From: Bacillus sp. J37
GTDB taxonomy: Bacteria > Bacillota > Bacilli > Bacillales > Bacillaceae
Direction of reading: 5' to 3'
DNA: 64,000 nucleotides
Assembly: GCF_000518865.1 (NCBI RefSeq)
Contig: NZ_JAEK01000018.1
Location: 1-64,000, forward strand
Shown here: positions 1 through 10,095 of the stretch, in pieces
Position numbering within the stretch: the stretch's first letter is position 1
Layout of the letters: each line of letters begins with the position of its first letter
The notes under the pieces: model-generated
What the model saw: only the letters and a program-made list of their open reading frames with translations
The model's database searches: none
What the model was told of the DNA's origin: nothing
Made by a program: the position numbers and the translations under genes

Positions 1-216
1 TGGAAGCAATGGAAGGTATCGAAGAAACGAATCAAATCGCTTATCCAATTAGGAATCCCTGAGGGAGAGGCGAAGGGATTAACCTTCTGTCGAAGAGGTT
101 ATCGATACATCGGTTTATCGAAAGTTGTTCAAAGAGCAATCTCAAACAAAAGACTAAAGCAGAGGGGTCTTCCCTCTGCTTTAGATCATTATCTAAAAGT
201 ACACACTGTAATATAA
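1..216 (+). CDS. ltrA: group II intron reverse transcriptase/maturase, C-terminal 71 residues
   Basis: This is a partial gene cut by the window edge; only the last 71 residues and the TAA stop are present. The visible part matches the end of the maturase (X) domain: a WKQWK opening, a basic stretch leading to LGIPEG, an RRGYRYIG block, and a closing RLKQRGLPSALDHY. These proteins reverse-transcribe the intron and assist its splicing and retrohoming. No HNH endonuclease domain follows the X domain. The stop lies 3 bases before domain V of the same intron, the expected arrangement. Whether the upstream catalytic domain is intact cannot be judged here. Confidence 0.8.
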   Translation, partial: WKQWKVSKKRIKSLIQLGIPEGEAKGLTFCRRGYRYIGLSKVVQRAISNKRLKQRGLPSALDHYLKVHTVI

Positions 217-219
217 ATT

Positions 220-294
220 GAACCGCCGTATACGGAACCGTACGTACGGTGGTGTGAGAGGGGCGAAAATAATTAGATTATTTTCCCTCTACTC
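220..294 (+). ncRNA. group II intron domains V and VI
   Basis: Domain V: ACCGCCGTA (222-230) pairs with TACGGTGGT (245-253). The upper stem TACG/CGTA is separated by the hallmark two-base CG bulge (243-244). Domain VI: GAG (256-258) pairs with CTC (292-294), and an AAAATAAT/ATTATTTT stem forms the tip. An unpaired A at 291, three bases from the helix base, fits the branch-point adenosine. Domain V is the catalytic centre of the ribozyme and domain VI supplies the branch point. Confidence 0.75.
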
Positions 295-3168
295 GATTTT
301 TTGTTCAGCGTTTTTATTTTCATTTTGTTTGTTAGGATCTTTGTTTTGACCAGCATTTGCTGCCTGTTTTGGATCCTCAGTTTTTGGCTTTTCTTCAACT
401 TTTGGTTTTTCTTCAACTTTTGGTTTTTCCTCAGCATAATCACCGATTTTAACAATAGTTGAAGGTGATGATTCATTGCCGGCAACATCAACAGCAACAA
501 TGTAATAAGCAGCAGGGCTACTTCCAACTGATACAGATAATTTGTCAGAAGACGGCAAACTCGCTACCTTTTTAAAGCTGGTTGAGTGATTTGCTGCACC
601 ATAGACACGGTATCCAACAACGTCATTGTCTGCATTGGCTTTCCAACTTATCGTTGAACCGCCAGACGAGACTCCGCTTACTTGTCTCGGCTTGGAGCCA
701 TTATCAACTATTTCTTTTCCTTCTGTTACAACTAAGTTACCCCATTTAGATGTACTAGGCAACAAGCGTTTAAGATCACTTGTACTGCTAATATTATACT
801 TTTGAAGAACTTCTTTTTTTAGCATTACACCTTCTTGAACAAATTCAGAAGGAGCAGAAGCTGGCACTTTGTATGCTCTGTCTTTTACATACACATATTT
901 TCCTTGTGTTAAGCTATCATCAACTTTGGTAGGAACATATTTTGCATTAAAGATGTCTGTTGCGACAAGTCCTGCTTTACGGCAAAGATCTGAAGCCAAT
1001 TCTCCTGTTAATGCACAGTAGGATCTTTGAACAATACCACCTGGTGTTTCATGACGGTTTTTTGGTGCAATCAAGTTTGGTTCAACATTATGTGCAGCAT
1101 TCATCAGTTTTGCCCAGAGTAAGAGATTACGTTTGCTGTATGACATGCCTTTATAGTTTTGTTCCAATGGCTTTGGTGTATCATACCCAATCCATGTTCC
1201 GAATGTTACATTCGGATTTGTCGCTACGAACCATGCATCATGGTAATCTTGGCCAGTACCTGTTTTTCCGGCCCAATCAGCACTAAACGAGAGGTAGCCA
1301 TTTAGTGAAGCGGCTGTACCACTTCTTATAACATCCCGCATCATATCGATTGTTAAATAAGCAGTTTGAGCTGAGAATACATCGTTTTGTACCTTTTCAT
1401 GTTGATAAACGACTTCTCCATCACTATTTTCAATTTTTTCTATAAGGTAAGCATCAACAAACTTACCTTGGTTGGCAAATGTTGAGTAGGCATTAACATT
1501 TTCTTCAACAGTCACTCCGTCGGTCATGCCACCTAAACTTAGTGATGCTATTCCATAATCAATTTTGTTTAAACTGGAAAAGCCCATTTTTTCTAAGTAG
1601 GAGACAGGGTTTTGATTCATAATGTTCATATATGTTTTAGCGGCAGGCACATTATATGAATATTTCAAGGCAGTTCGTGCACTTGTTAATCCGTGGTAAG
1701 CACCGCCATAGTTTTTTGGCTTATATGAACCTGTCATTGGCGTATCCGCAATAACTGTTCCCGGTTGAGTTTTTCCCAACTCCATTGCAGGAGCATACAC
1801 CAATAATGGCTTCATTGTTGATCCATTAGCACGTAAAGCATCTGTAGCATGATTTAAATTTTCACGTTCAAAATCTCGTCCGCCTACAAAGCTAATAATT
1901 TTACCTGTCGTGTTTTCAATTAGAACACCGCCGACTTCGACAGGTTCTTGAATGGTTTTCGTTTCACCAGTGTCGGAATCTTTGATTTGTTCAGGTTTAT
2001 CACTACCATAATATTCATATTGTTTAACAACTTCCTGCATCTTGTCATATATATCTTTATTTATTGTCGTATGAATTCGGTATCCATTATGTCTGATGTC
2101 TTGATCAGCAAGTGTACGGTACTGATTTTTCAGATCTTTATCTTTTGATAATTCATCTTCTGTATACCCGTCTTTTTGGGCAAGTTGTACGGCTATAATA
2201 TCTTTCGCCCGATCTTCTACTTCATAAGTCAGGTATGGATATTGTTCAGTGGATGTCGGTTTTTTAGGTGTTAGATTAGCACGAATATCATATGAAAGCG
2301 CTTGTTTGTATTGCTCCTGTGAAATAAACCCGCCAGTGTACATCCGGTTTAAGACAGTTTTCATTCTGTTTATGCCTGAACTTAGGTCTTCTTTTACCTT
2401 ACCGCCATCATTTGAAAATGGAGTATATCCAAACGGACTTTGAGGCAAGCCTGCGATAAATGCAGCTTGAGGAATTGATAGGTCCTTGGCAGAAACTCCA
2501 AAAATTCCTTTTGCAGCTGCTTCTACACCTGCTATATTCTTACCATTAGAATTTCGTCCAAAATCTGCAACATTTAAATATGCTTCAATAATTTCATCTT
2601 TCTCAAAGAACTTTTCTAATCGTAATGCTAATAGAATTTCCTTTGCTTTTCGATCAAAAGATACTTCATTTGTTAGTATTTGGTTTTTAATTAATTGCTG
2701 TGTTAGTGTACTTCCACCCGTTTGAACTGAGGCATTTGTGAATTCTTGAAAAATTGCGCGCATGATTGCTTTAGGTACAACACCGTCATGTTCGTAAAAG
2801 AGTTCATCTTCAGTTGCGATAACTGCATTTACGAGATGTTGAGAAACGTTTTCTAACTGGACTTCCTCGCGTTCAATGTCAGCATTTAATTTTCCTAAGT
2901 AAATATTTTGATCAAAAAAGACCTGTGACGTCTCTTCGTAGTTGTAAATATCATTTTTCATTTCTTCGTAAGATCGAACAGGTTCATCCTTCACAAGTGA
3001 AGCGAAATAACCGGCCCCTACACCCCCTGCAAAACATATACCTATAAGTCCAATAATGAGAAATAGTAAAAGGAGATTTCCAATAACATTGTATGAGATC
3101 CGTAGACTTTTACCTATATCTTTGTTAAAGGGTGAGAAACGCCTGTGTTTTTCTTCCTTTTTTTTCAT
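289..3168 (-). CDS. class A penicillin-binding protein (transglycosylase/transpeptidase) with C-terminal FN3-like domain
   Basis: This bifunctional peptidoglycan synthase has 959 residues. A cytoplasmic basic N-terminus and one membrane segment (about 31-55) anchor it. The GT51 transglycosylase shows EDELFYEHDG (120-129), GGSTLTQQ (151-158) and RKAKEILLA (173-181). The transpeptidase shows STMK (450-453, catalytic Ser450), SYN (504-506) and KTGT (635-638). A fibronectin-type-III-like domain spans about 828-907, followed by a charged EKPKVE-repeat tail. The ATG at 3168 is chosen over an in-frame ATG 27 codons upstream because GGGGGA precedes it at good spacing; a TATAAT lies on the coding strand at 3193-3198. 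The last two codons and the stop fall inside the group II intron end, so the native C-terminus may have been altered. The gene is divergent from tyrS. It resembles PBP1A/PBP2c-type enzymes; the exact paralogue is uncertain. Confidence 0.93.
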   Translation of the reverse strand: MKKKEEKHRRFSPFNKDIGKSLRISYNVIGNLLLLFLIIGLIGICFAGGVGAGYFASLVKDEPVRSYEEMKNDIYNYEETSQVFFDQNIYLGKLNADIEREEVQLENVSQHLVNAVIATEDELFYEHDGVVPKAIMRAIFQEFTNASVQTGGSTLTQQLIKNQILTNEVSFDRKAKEILLALRLEKFFEKDEIIEAYLNVADFGRNSNGKNIAGVEAAAKGIFGVSAKDLSIPQAAFIAGLPQSPFGYTPFSNDGGKVKEDLSSGINRMKTVLNRMYTGGFISQEQYKQALSYDIRANLTPKKPTSTEQYPYLTYEVEDRAKDIIAVQLAQKDGYTEDELSKDKDLKNQYRTLADQDIRHNGYRIHTTINKDIYDKMQEVVKQYEYYGSDKPEQIKDSDTGETKTIQEPVEVGGVLIENTTGKIISFVGGRDFERENLNHATDALRANGSTMKPLLVYAPAMELGKTQPGTVIADTPMTGSYKPKNYGGAYHGLTSARTALKYSYNVPAAKTYMNIMNQNPVSYLEKMGFSSLNKIDYGIASLSLGGMTDGVTVEENVNAYSTFANQGKFVDAYLIEKIENSDGEVVYQHEKVQNDVFSAQTAYLTIDMMRDVIRSGTAASLNGYLSFSADWAGKTGTGQDYHDAWFVATNPNVTFGTWIGYDTPKPLEQNYKGMSYSKRNLLLWAKLMNAAHNVEPNLIAPKNRHETPGGIVQRSYCALTGELASDLCRKAGLVATDIFNAKYVPTKVDDSLTQGKYVYVKDRAYKVPASAPSEFVQEGVMLKKEVLQKYNISSTSDLKRLLPSTSKWGNLVVTEGKEIVDNGSKPRQVSGVSSGGSTISWKANADNDVVGYRVYGAANHSTSFKKVASLPSSDKLSVSVGSSPAAYYIVAVDVAGNESSPSTIVKIGDYAEEKPKVEEKPKVEEKPKTEDPKQAANAGQNKDPNKQNENKNAEQKIE
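380..432. repeat. 18-bp tandem repeat encoding the PBP tail
   Basis: Two near-perfect 18-bp units plus a diverged third encode EKPKVE, EKPKVE, EKPKTE in the tail of the penicillin-binding protein (residues about 914-931). Such short in-frame repeats can change copy number by slippage and only alter linker length. Confidence 0.7.
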
Positions 3169-3261
3169 TGTGCATTCCCCCAAATCTAACTTATTATAAC
3201 ATAGGAAATGATGAAATTTGTATGCTTTTGTCATAAAGGTTGGAAACACTTCATGCCAAGT

Positions 3262-3290
3262 GTTGACATCAGAATGATATTATGGTTAAA
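3262..3290 (+). promoter_or_regulatory. probable tyrS promoter
   Basis: A perfect TTGACA (3262-3267) lies 17 bp before a weak -10 (TTAAAA, 3285-3290). It sits just upstream of the T-box leader. The -35 is convincing and the -10 is poor. Confidence 0.4.
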
Positions 3291-3299
3291 ATTGCTTGT

Positions 3300-3556
3300 A
3301 ATTAGTATATGAAAAAGCAAAGATTGGATTCAGTAATGGATGTCTCCCTGTTATTAGAGAGCTGATGGGTGGTGAAAATCAGCACATAGATATTCCATGA
3401 ATTACATCCATGAGCTTCTTTTTTGAAAAGGTTAAATAACCTGAGTAGGAGAAGACGGTCTAACCGTTATGTAGCCGAGAGAGGATTACGCTTAAGTAAT
3501 TCTAAGTTGGGTGGTACCGCGGATTATTTCGCCCCTTCAGAGATGAAGGGGCTTTT
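3300..3556 (+). promoter_or_regulatory. tyrosine T-box riboswitch leader
   Basis: This leader regulates tyrS by sensing uncharged tRNA-Tyr. The conserved T-box core TGGTACCGCG is at 3512-3521, with the acceptor-binding TGGT expected for an A discriminator base. A stem I AGTA motif is near 3330. A TAC tyrosine codon at 3403-3405, within ATGAATTACATCC, is the likely specifier. The competing terminator is a CCCCTTC/GAAGGGG stem with a T-run (3531-3556). Uncharged tRNA would stabilise the antiterminator that includes the T-box core. The exact 5' end is not defined. Confidence 0.93.
3531..3556 (+). terminator. T-box-controlled terminator of tyrS
   Basis: GCCCCTTC and GAAGGGGC form an 8-bp stem followed by TTTTT. 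It is mutually exclusive with the antiterminator containing the T-box core at 3512-3521. Confidence 0.9.
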
Positions 3557-3580
3557 TCGTGTTTTCTTTGCTGAAAATAG

Positions 3581-4870
<1,290 letters not shown>

Positions 4871-4944
4871 CATTTATTAGGGGGGACTCATTAATGATTC
4901 TACTAAAGAATCTGTTATTGGTTTCTCCCTTTTCATAAATAAGA

Positions 4945-4980
4945 ACAAAAAAACCTATGCCCGGGGACATAGGTTTTTTT
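4945..4980. terminator. bidirectional terminator between tyrS and rpsD
   Basis: An AACCTATG/CATAGGTT stem is flanked by an A-run on the left and a T-run on the right, so it can end both the plus-strand tyrS transcript and the minus-strand rpsD transcript. Confidence 0.9.
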
Positions 4981-4984
4981 ACTA

Positions 4985-5774
<790 letters not shown>

Positions 5775-5780
5775 ACGAAC

Positions 5781-5809
5781 ATTATATGTTTTTGTATGTA
5801 TAAAGTCAA
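5781..5809 (-). promoter_or_regulatory. sigma-A promoter of rpsD
   Basis: On the minus strand, TTGACT (+ coordinates 5804-5809) is followed by exactly 17 bp and a perfect TATAAT (5781-5786). This is among the strongest promoters in the window and fits a ribosomal protein gene. Confidence 0.85.
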
Positions 5810-5888
5810 GAAGCTTTACAAAAAAAGTGCAATAAAGAGCACACTCATAAATAAAAACATATCGTCTACTATAAATAGGAAAGTTTTA

Positions 5889-5897
5889 TGCTATAAT
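5889..5897 (+). promoter_or_regulatory. extended -10 promoter of the diguanylate cyclase gene
   Basis: TGCTATAAT is a perfect extended -10 (TG-N-TATAAT) about 40 bp before the ATG. No convincing -35 accompanies it, which is typical of extended -10 promoters. Confidence 0.55.
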
Positions 5898-5937
5898 GAA
5901 TTATCAAATTTTGTAACTTACTGGTGTGGGTGATTTC

Positions 5938-7695
5938 ATGAATAATCAAGTTCAAGCGATTAAAGGTGCTTTTTTTGATTTAATAAATAAATGTAATGAT
6001 TATTGTTCAGTTATTGACTTAAATAATGAGCTTGTTAACGTTTTAAAAAAAGAGCTTGCTATTGGCCGTGTTGATTTTTATTCATTTTCGCCGCATATGA
6101 ATTCCTTCCCGTTTCAAATGATCCTACACAATTTTAAGCCAGGACAAGCTAATTGGAATCAAAAAGACGTATTGCTTCCAATATATAGTGATGAGGATAT
6201 GTGTGGAGTCATAGAACTTAGGGAATTTGACAACAATATGTCTGTTGATTTACATGAAGTTGCAAAAGCATGTTCAGAATTTTATACCTTTTACATACAC
6301 ACATTTCAGTTAAGAGAAAAGGAACAAAAGTATGAAAAACTATATTATTTAACTGAGAAGTTCCATTCTCTTATGAATAAAGATGATGTTTTAGTTGCAT
6401 TGATAGAAACATTACAAAAGATGTATCAGGAGTATACGTTCTATTTGTTTCTATCTCATGATAATGAAAATAAACACCATTTACCAATAAAAAATTTAAG
6501 TTTTGATGATCAGGATGATGAAATGGCAATGGAAGCTTTTGTTACCGGAAAAGCTCAGTCTATTATTCATGAACAATCCAAAGACGTGTTTTTTTATTCA
6601 CCTCTAAATGGGAAACAAGGTGTATACGGGGTTCTGCAGGTAGTCATCCATTTCGCATTAAATTTAAATGAACAAGATAGGCATTTCATTACTCTGCTAA
6701 CAAATGCTGCGGGAACTGCGATGGAAAATGCACAGCTATATGATCAATCAAAGAGACTAATTAAAGATTTGCAATTAATAAATGAAACATCACACAGGTT
6801 AAATAAAAATCTAAGATTAACTGATACGATGAGCTATATGTCTATGCGAATCTTGGAGTCATTTCAAGCGGATGAGGTCGGGTTCTTTACTAAAAATAGC
6901 AATGACATTCATATTTTTCCAGGGAGCACTAGCTATTTTGAGTCAGAAGAAGTAAAGGTTTATATTAATTATATTCAAGAGAAGCTTGAAAAAGATTTAG
7001 AAGGATTGTTTTTGGGAGACATTACGTCACATCTTCCTGGTTTGCCTTATTCTTCTGTTATGGCCGTTCCAATGGTTCAAAGTGATGTACTTAAAGGATG
7101 TGCTTTAGTTCTTCACAAAAACCCTTATCATTTTTCTTTTGATATGTATAAATTGCTTCAATCACTAATACACCATTCTACACTGGCATTATCAAATTCT
7201 TTATTAAGAGAAGAGCTTGAGACATTAGTGAAAACTGATCAATTAACACAATTATATTCACGTAATTATATGAATTCTTGCATTGAAAATTCAATGAAAA
7301 TAGATAGGCAAGGTACATTTGTATTAATTGATATCGATAATTTTAAGGCGATAAATGACAATTATGGACACCAGATTGGTGATGAAGTTCTCGTACAAGT
7401 TGCAAATATACTAAAAAACAATATTAGGGATCATGATATTGGAGCAAGATGGGGTGGAGAAGAATTGGCCATCTATTTACCACATGTAGAGCTTGATGCA
7501 GGTACAGCTATTGCAGAAAGAATTGTGAAAAGAGTAAAGGAAAACACTTTACCGACTGTAACAATCTCATGTGGGGTGTCATATTGGAAGGCAGAGCATG
7601 AAAGGAATTATGATGAATTGTTCAGGCGTGCAGATAAAGCTTTATATGCTGCAAAGAATTTAGGGAAAAATCAAGTAATAGTTCAGGTGAGCTGA
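5938..7695 (+). CDS. dgcP: GAF-domain diguanylate cyclase (DgcP/YtrP type)
   Basis: This enzyme makes cyclic di-GMP from two GTP. The 585 residues carry N-terminal GAF-like sensory regions (roughly 1-410) and a C-terminal GGDEF domain (about 420-585). The active site reads GGEEL (506-510), an allowed GGEEF variant. RDHD, exactly five residues upstream, is a canonical RxxD inhibitory (I) site, so product feedback is expected. Other conserved blocks are DQLTQLYSRNYM and DIDNFKAINDNYGHQIGDE. ATG 5938 is chosen over GTG 5926 because GGGTGA lies just before it. Position between rpsD and the msrC-type gene matches B. subtilis ytrP (dgcP). No membrane segment is seen, so it should be cytoplasmic. 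Confidence 0.93.
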   Translation: MNNQVQAIKGAFFDLINKCNDYCSVIDLNNELVNVLKKELAIGRVDFYSFSPHMNSFPFQMILHNFKPGQANWNQKDVLLPIYSDEDMCGVIELREFDNNMSVDLHEVAKACSEFYTFYIHTFQLREKEQKYEKLYYLTEKFHSLMNKDDVLVALIETLQKMYQEYTFYLFLSHDNENKHHLPIKNLSFDDQDDEMAMEAFVTGKAQSIIHEQSKDVFFYSPLNGKQGVYGVLQVVIHFALNLNEQDRHFITLLTNAAGTAMENAQLYDQSKRLIKDLQLINETSHRLNKNLRLTDTMSYMSMRILESFQADEVGFFTKNSNDIHIFPGSTSYFESEEVKVYINYIQEKLEKDLEGLFLGDITSHLPGLPYSSVMAVPMVQSDVLKGCALVLHKNPYHFSFDMYKLLQSLIHHSTLALSNSLLREELETLVKTDQLTQLYSRNYMNSCIENSMKIDRQGTFVLIDIDNFKAINDNYGHQIGDEVLVQVANILKNNIRDHDIGARWGGEELAIYLPHVELDAGTAIAERIVKRVKENTLPTVTISCGVSYWKAEHERNYDELFRRADKALYAAKNLGKNQVIVQVS

Positions 7696-7710
7696 TGGAG
7701 CTCACCTTTT
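7685..7710 (+). terminator. terminator of dgcP
   Basis: A 9-bp perfect stem AGGTGAGCT/AGCTCACCT is followed by TTTT. The stem overlaps the last codons and stop of the gene. Confidence 0.85.
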
Positions 7711-7723
7711 ATACTATTATCTA

Positions 7724-8203
7724 TTAAACATGTTCCATTAAAACATCAACAAACTCTTCTAAAAATGCTTGATCCAGTTCAGTAAAACGATTGTTTGATG
7801 GGCTATCGATATCAAGGACACCGATCACTTTGCCATCTGAAACAAGAGGTACAACGATTTCCGAATTAGAAGCAGCATCACATGCAATATGTCCTGGAAA
7901 TTGATGAACGTCTGCAATTCTTAATGTTTCTTTTTTTTCTGCAGCTGTACCACACACACCTCTTCCAAGCGGGATTCTTACACATGCAGGAAGTCCTTGG
8001 AATGGCCCTAAGACAAGCTGATCTTCTTTCAATAAATAGAAGCCTACCCAGTTGATATCCTCTAAAAATTGATTTAGGAGAGCAGAAGCATTGGATAGAT
8101 TTGCAATGATATCTTCTTCCCCTTCTACTAATGCTTTTAGTTGTTTAATAACTAAGGCTGATTGTTCAGATTTATTGCCTTGGTATTTTTCGACATGAAC
8201 CAT
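7724..8203 (-). CDS. ytsP: free methionine-(R)-sulfoxide reductase, GAF family (YtsP)
   Basis: This 159-residue single-GAF protein reduces free L-methionine-(R)-sulfoxide using cysteine chemistry. The three family cysteines are present: Cys74 in PACVRI, Cys84 in GVCGTA and Cys108 in HIACDA, the same spacing as in fRMsr enzymes. ATG 8203 is chosen because AAAGGTGGG precedes it; further upstream in-frame codons overlap the start of the divergent refZ and encode unlike sequence. It is convergent with dgcP and divergent from refZ, as in B. subtilis (ytsP). It would act in the cytoplasm against methionine oxidation. Confidence 0.92.
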   Translation of the reverse strand: MVHVEKYQGNKSEQSALVIKQLKALVEGEEDIIANLSNASALLNQFLEDINWVGFYLLKEDQLVLGPFQGLPACVRIPLGRGVCGTAAEKKETLRIADVHQFPGHIACDAASNSEIVVPLVSDGKVIGVLDIDSPSNNRFTELDQAFLEEFVDVLMEHV

Positions 8204-8322
8204 CTTTATTACCCACCTTTTGATTATTTTTTTGCTACAGAGAAAATTTTGTCGAGAAAAACATGAAGGAGTAACTCCCCTATAAATTGAATTTGTAACA
8301 TAAGGTATAGGGGGTGTGAAAT

Positions 8323-8973
8323 TTGACTCAAGAAAATACACGAGATACAAAACAAAAAATAGTAAATGCAGCAATCTACCTTTTTAACTCGAAAGGATTT
8401 ACAGGAACTTCTGTTAGAGAGATTGCTTCCAGAGCAAATGTGAATGTTGCACATATCTCATATTATTTTAAAGGAAAGGGTGGTTTACTAGAATACTTAG
8501 TATCATATTATTATGAAGGATACTTAAAAGTAATTGAAGAAAACTGCACCCAAATTAAGTTTGGTCATGCGTATTCAGTTTTAAGTAAATTGACTCTTGA
8601 TTTGCTCTACTACCAGCATGAAAATCGCCAGCTTTCACGATTGGTCTATAGGGAAGTAACCGTAGACTCCGTTCTCATCCGTGAAGTAATGACGACTTAT
8701 TTAACAAAAGAAAAGTATTATCTCAAATCATTATTCGAACAAGGGATCGAGGAAGGACAGTTTCGAAAAGGTTTTGTCCCACATATGATTATCCAGCTAA
8801 GAAGTCTTTTGCATATGCCGTATTTACAGCCCCAATACATGAGTGAGGTCCTTCATATTCAACCACATGAAGCGTATTTCGTCCATCAGTATTACAAAGA
8901 ATTGAAAATTTGGTTTCATTCCTTGTTAATAGAGCAAACGACAAAAGAAAATCGATTAGTAGCGATTCCTTAA
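8323..8973 (+). CDS. refZ: TetR-family regulator of FtsZ (RefZ/YttP)
   Basis: This 216-residue protein is a TetR-type DNA-binding protein. The N-terminal helix-turn-helix spans about 12-55 (KQKIVNAAIYLF, TSVREIASRANVNVAHISYYF). Its place between ytsP and hisJ/ezrA and its sequence match RefZ, which binds chromosomal motifs near the poles and affects FtsZ ring placement during sporulation in B. subtilis. The start is TTG 8323, 5 bases after AGGGGGTG. The 3' end overlaps the convergent hisJ by 18 bp. No RefZ-binding motif was recognised in the window. Confidence 0.88.
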   Translation: MTQENTRDTKQKIVNAAIYLFNSKGFTGTSVREIASRANVNVAHISYYFKGKGGLLEYLVSYYYEGYLKVIEENCTQIKFGHAYSVLSKLTLDLLYYQHENRQLSRLVYREVTVDSVLIREVMTTYLTKEKYYLKSLFEQGIEEGQFRKGFVPHMIIQLRSLLHMPYLQPQYMSEVLHIQPHEAYFVHQYYKELKIWFHSLLIEQTTKENRLVAIP

Positions 8974-9768
8974 AAGATCATAATGTGTATAGTTCTTTCC
9001 AACGTCCCTAGCACTATGGGCATCTGATCCATAGATGAGAGGGATTTTTTGTTTTTGAGCTAAATAAATGATATCCGAATTCGGATAGGTTTCTCCACAA
9101 TATTCTTTTCTTAATCCGGCAACGTTATAATCCAGTTCAAGGTTTTTCTCCTTTACAGATGCCAGTATTTTCTCAATCATCCTTAACGTTGAAAACGTTA
9201 CAGGGTAAAGCTTTTGGAATTTATTAACTAATGTAATATGACCAATTCGCTTTGGCTTATAGTCGCCTAATTGGCTATTAATAGATTCTAACACTTCATT
9301 ATAATAAATATGATGCACATCATATAACGATCCTGCCTCATTAATCATTAACCCGAACGTTTTTTCATCAAAGTCCATACAATAATATCGGTCCTTAATC
9401 TTTAAAAAATGGACGGATAAGATACTATCATCTAGAAATTTACCATATTCGTTAAGGAAATCGGTTATTTCTTGTTCATGGTCTTGAATATAGTCCACTT
9501 CCAAGCCAATATGAATGCGAATATCATTTTTATGCTTTTCTTTTATTTCTTGAACACTTTGAATATAATCTTCCATCTTATTGTAGTCCATTGCACTGTC
9601 TTTCATCGGTGTTGGATCTATAAAACCCTTTGGAAGCGGAGCGTGTTCTGTAAATGTTAAATCTGTAAAACCCTCTTTAACAGCTTGTGCAATATACATT
9701 TCAAGTGTGTCCTTCGTTCCATGTGGACAAAAAGGTGTATGAACATGCCCATCCTTTTTCCTCATCAC
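8956..9768 (-). CDS. hisJ: histidinol-phosphatase, PHP family
   Basis: This enzyme removes phosphate from L-histidinol phosphate in the penultimate part of histidine synthesis. The 270 residues match B. subtilis HisJ (YtvP). PHP metal ligands are visible: DGHVHTPFCPHG (6-17), FTEHAPLP, GLEVDYI, SVHF and, near the C-terminus, GSDAHSARDVG. Two ATG codons lie in tandem (9768 and 9765) after GGAGGGTGATG; the first is reported. Convergent with refZ, sharing 18 bp. It is far from the main his operon, as in B. subtilis. Confidence 0.94.
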   Translation of the reverse strand: MMRKKDGHVHTPFCPHGTKDTLEMYIAQAVKEGFTDLTFTEHAPLPKGFIDPTPMKDSAMDYNKMEDYIQSVQEIKEKHKNDIRIHIGLEVDYIQDHEQEITDFLNEYGKFLDDSILSVHFLKIKDRYYCMDFDEKTFGLMINEAGSLYDVHHIYYNEVLESINSQLGDYKPKRIGHITLVNKFQKLYPVTFSTLRMIEKILASVKEKNLELDYNVAGLRKEYCGETYPNSDIIYLAQKQKIPLIYGSDAHSARDVGKNYTHYDLLRNRY

Positions 9769-10095
9769 TCACATCACCCTCCCAATCGTTAGGATTAAGA
9801 ATTTGACCCTTTTTCCAGGTTCTAAATGGCCATTTAATTGAAGTGGACAAATAATGTAAAAAAATTTAAATTTCTGGTCAAAAAATGTCGTTTACATGGT
9901 ATCATAAATACATTGAAATAACATTAAGAAAGTTTCAATTATAAGATGAAAATCAAAATCATAATAACTTTGTTATTGTGTGAACTTTTTAAAATTGAAA
10001 TCATAACACATAAAAATATAAATTCGATGTTTTTCACATCAAGGAGAAAGATTTTCTCCTTATCAAGGATTTGTGTAGTAACGAGGGGGCTAACT
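9769..10095. other. hisJ-ezrA divergent intergenic region
   Basis: This AT-rich spacer of 327 bp has no gene I can support; one ATG-led frame from 9946 runs in phase into ezrA but has no ribosome binding site and is low-complexity. No clear sigma-A promoter could be assigned. A perfect hairpin AAGGAGAAA/TTTCTCCTT (10041-10061) lies 35 bp before the ezrA start. Confidence 0.5.

Larger units (their letters stand above)
1..297 (+). mobile_element. 3' end of a group II intron
   Basis: The left edge of the window lies inside a group II intron. Visible parts, in order, are the C-terminal end of the maturase reading frame (stop at 214-216), a domain V hairpin (220-254), and a domain VI hairpin with a bulged A (256-294). 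The 3' splice boundary probably falls near 297, just after the base of domain VI. The CGC-type start of domain V and the lack of any endonuclease domain after the maturase suggest a bacterial class C-like intron, but the class is an inference. The 5' end is outside the window. Confidence 0.8.

Noticed and set aside
3169-3249. N-terminal extension of 27 codons on the penicillin-binding protein (in-frame ATG at 3249)
   Set aside because: No ribosome binding site, unlike sequence, and it would overlap the probable promoter; ATG 3168 has GGGGGA and begins right before the basic cytoplasmic tail.
9946-10095. In-frame extension upstream of ezrA
   Set aside because: AT-rich, no RBS, and known EzrA proteins begin at the membrane segment that starts at 10096.
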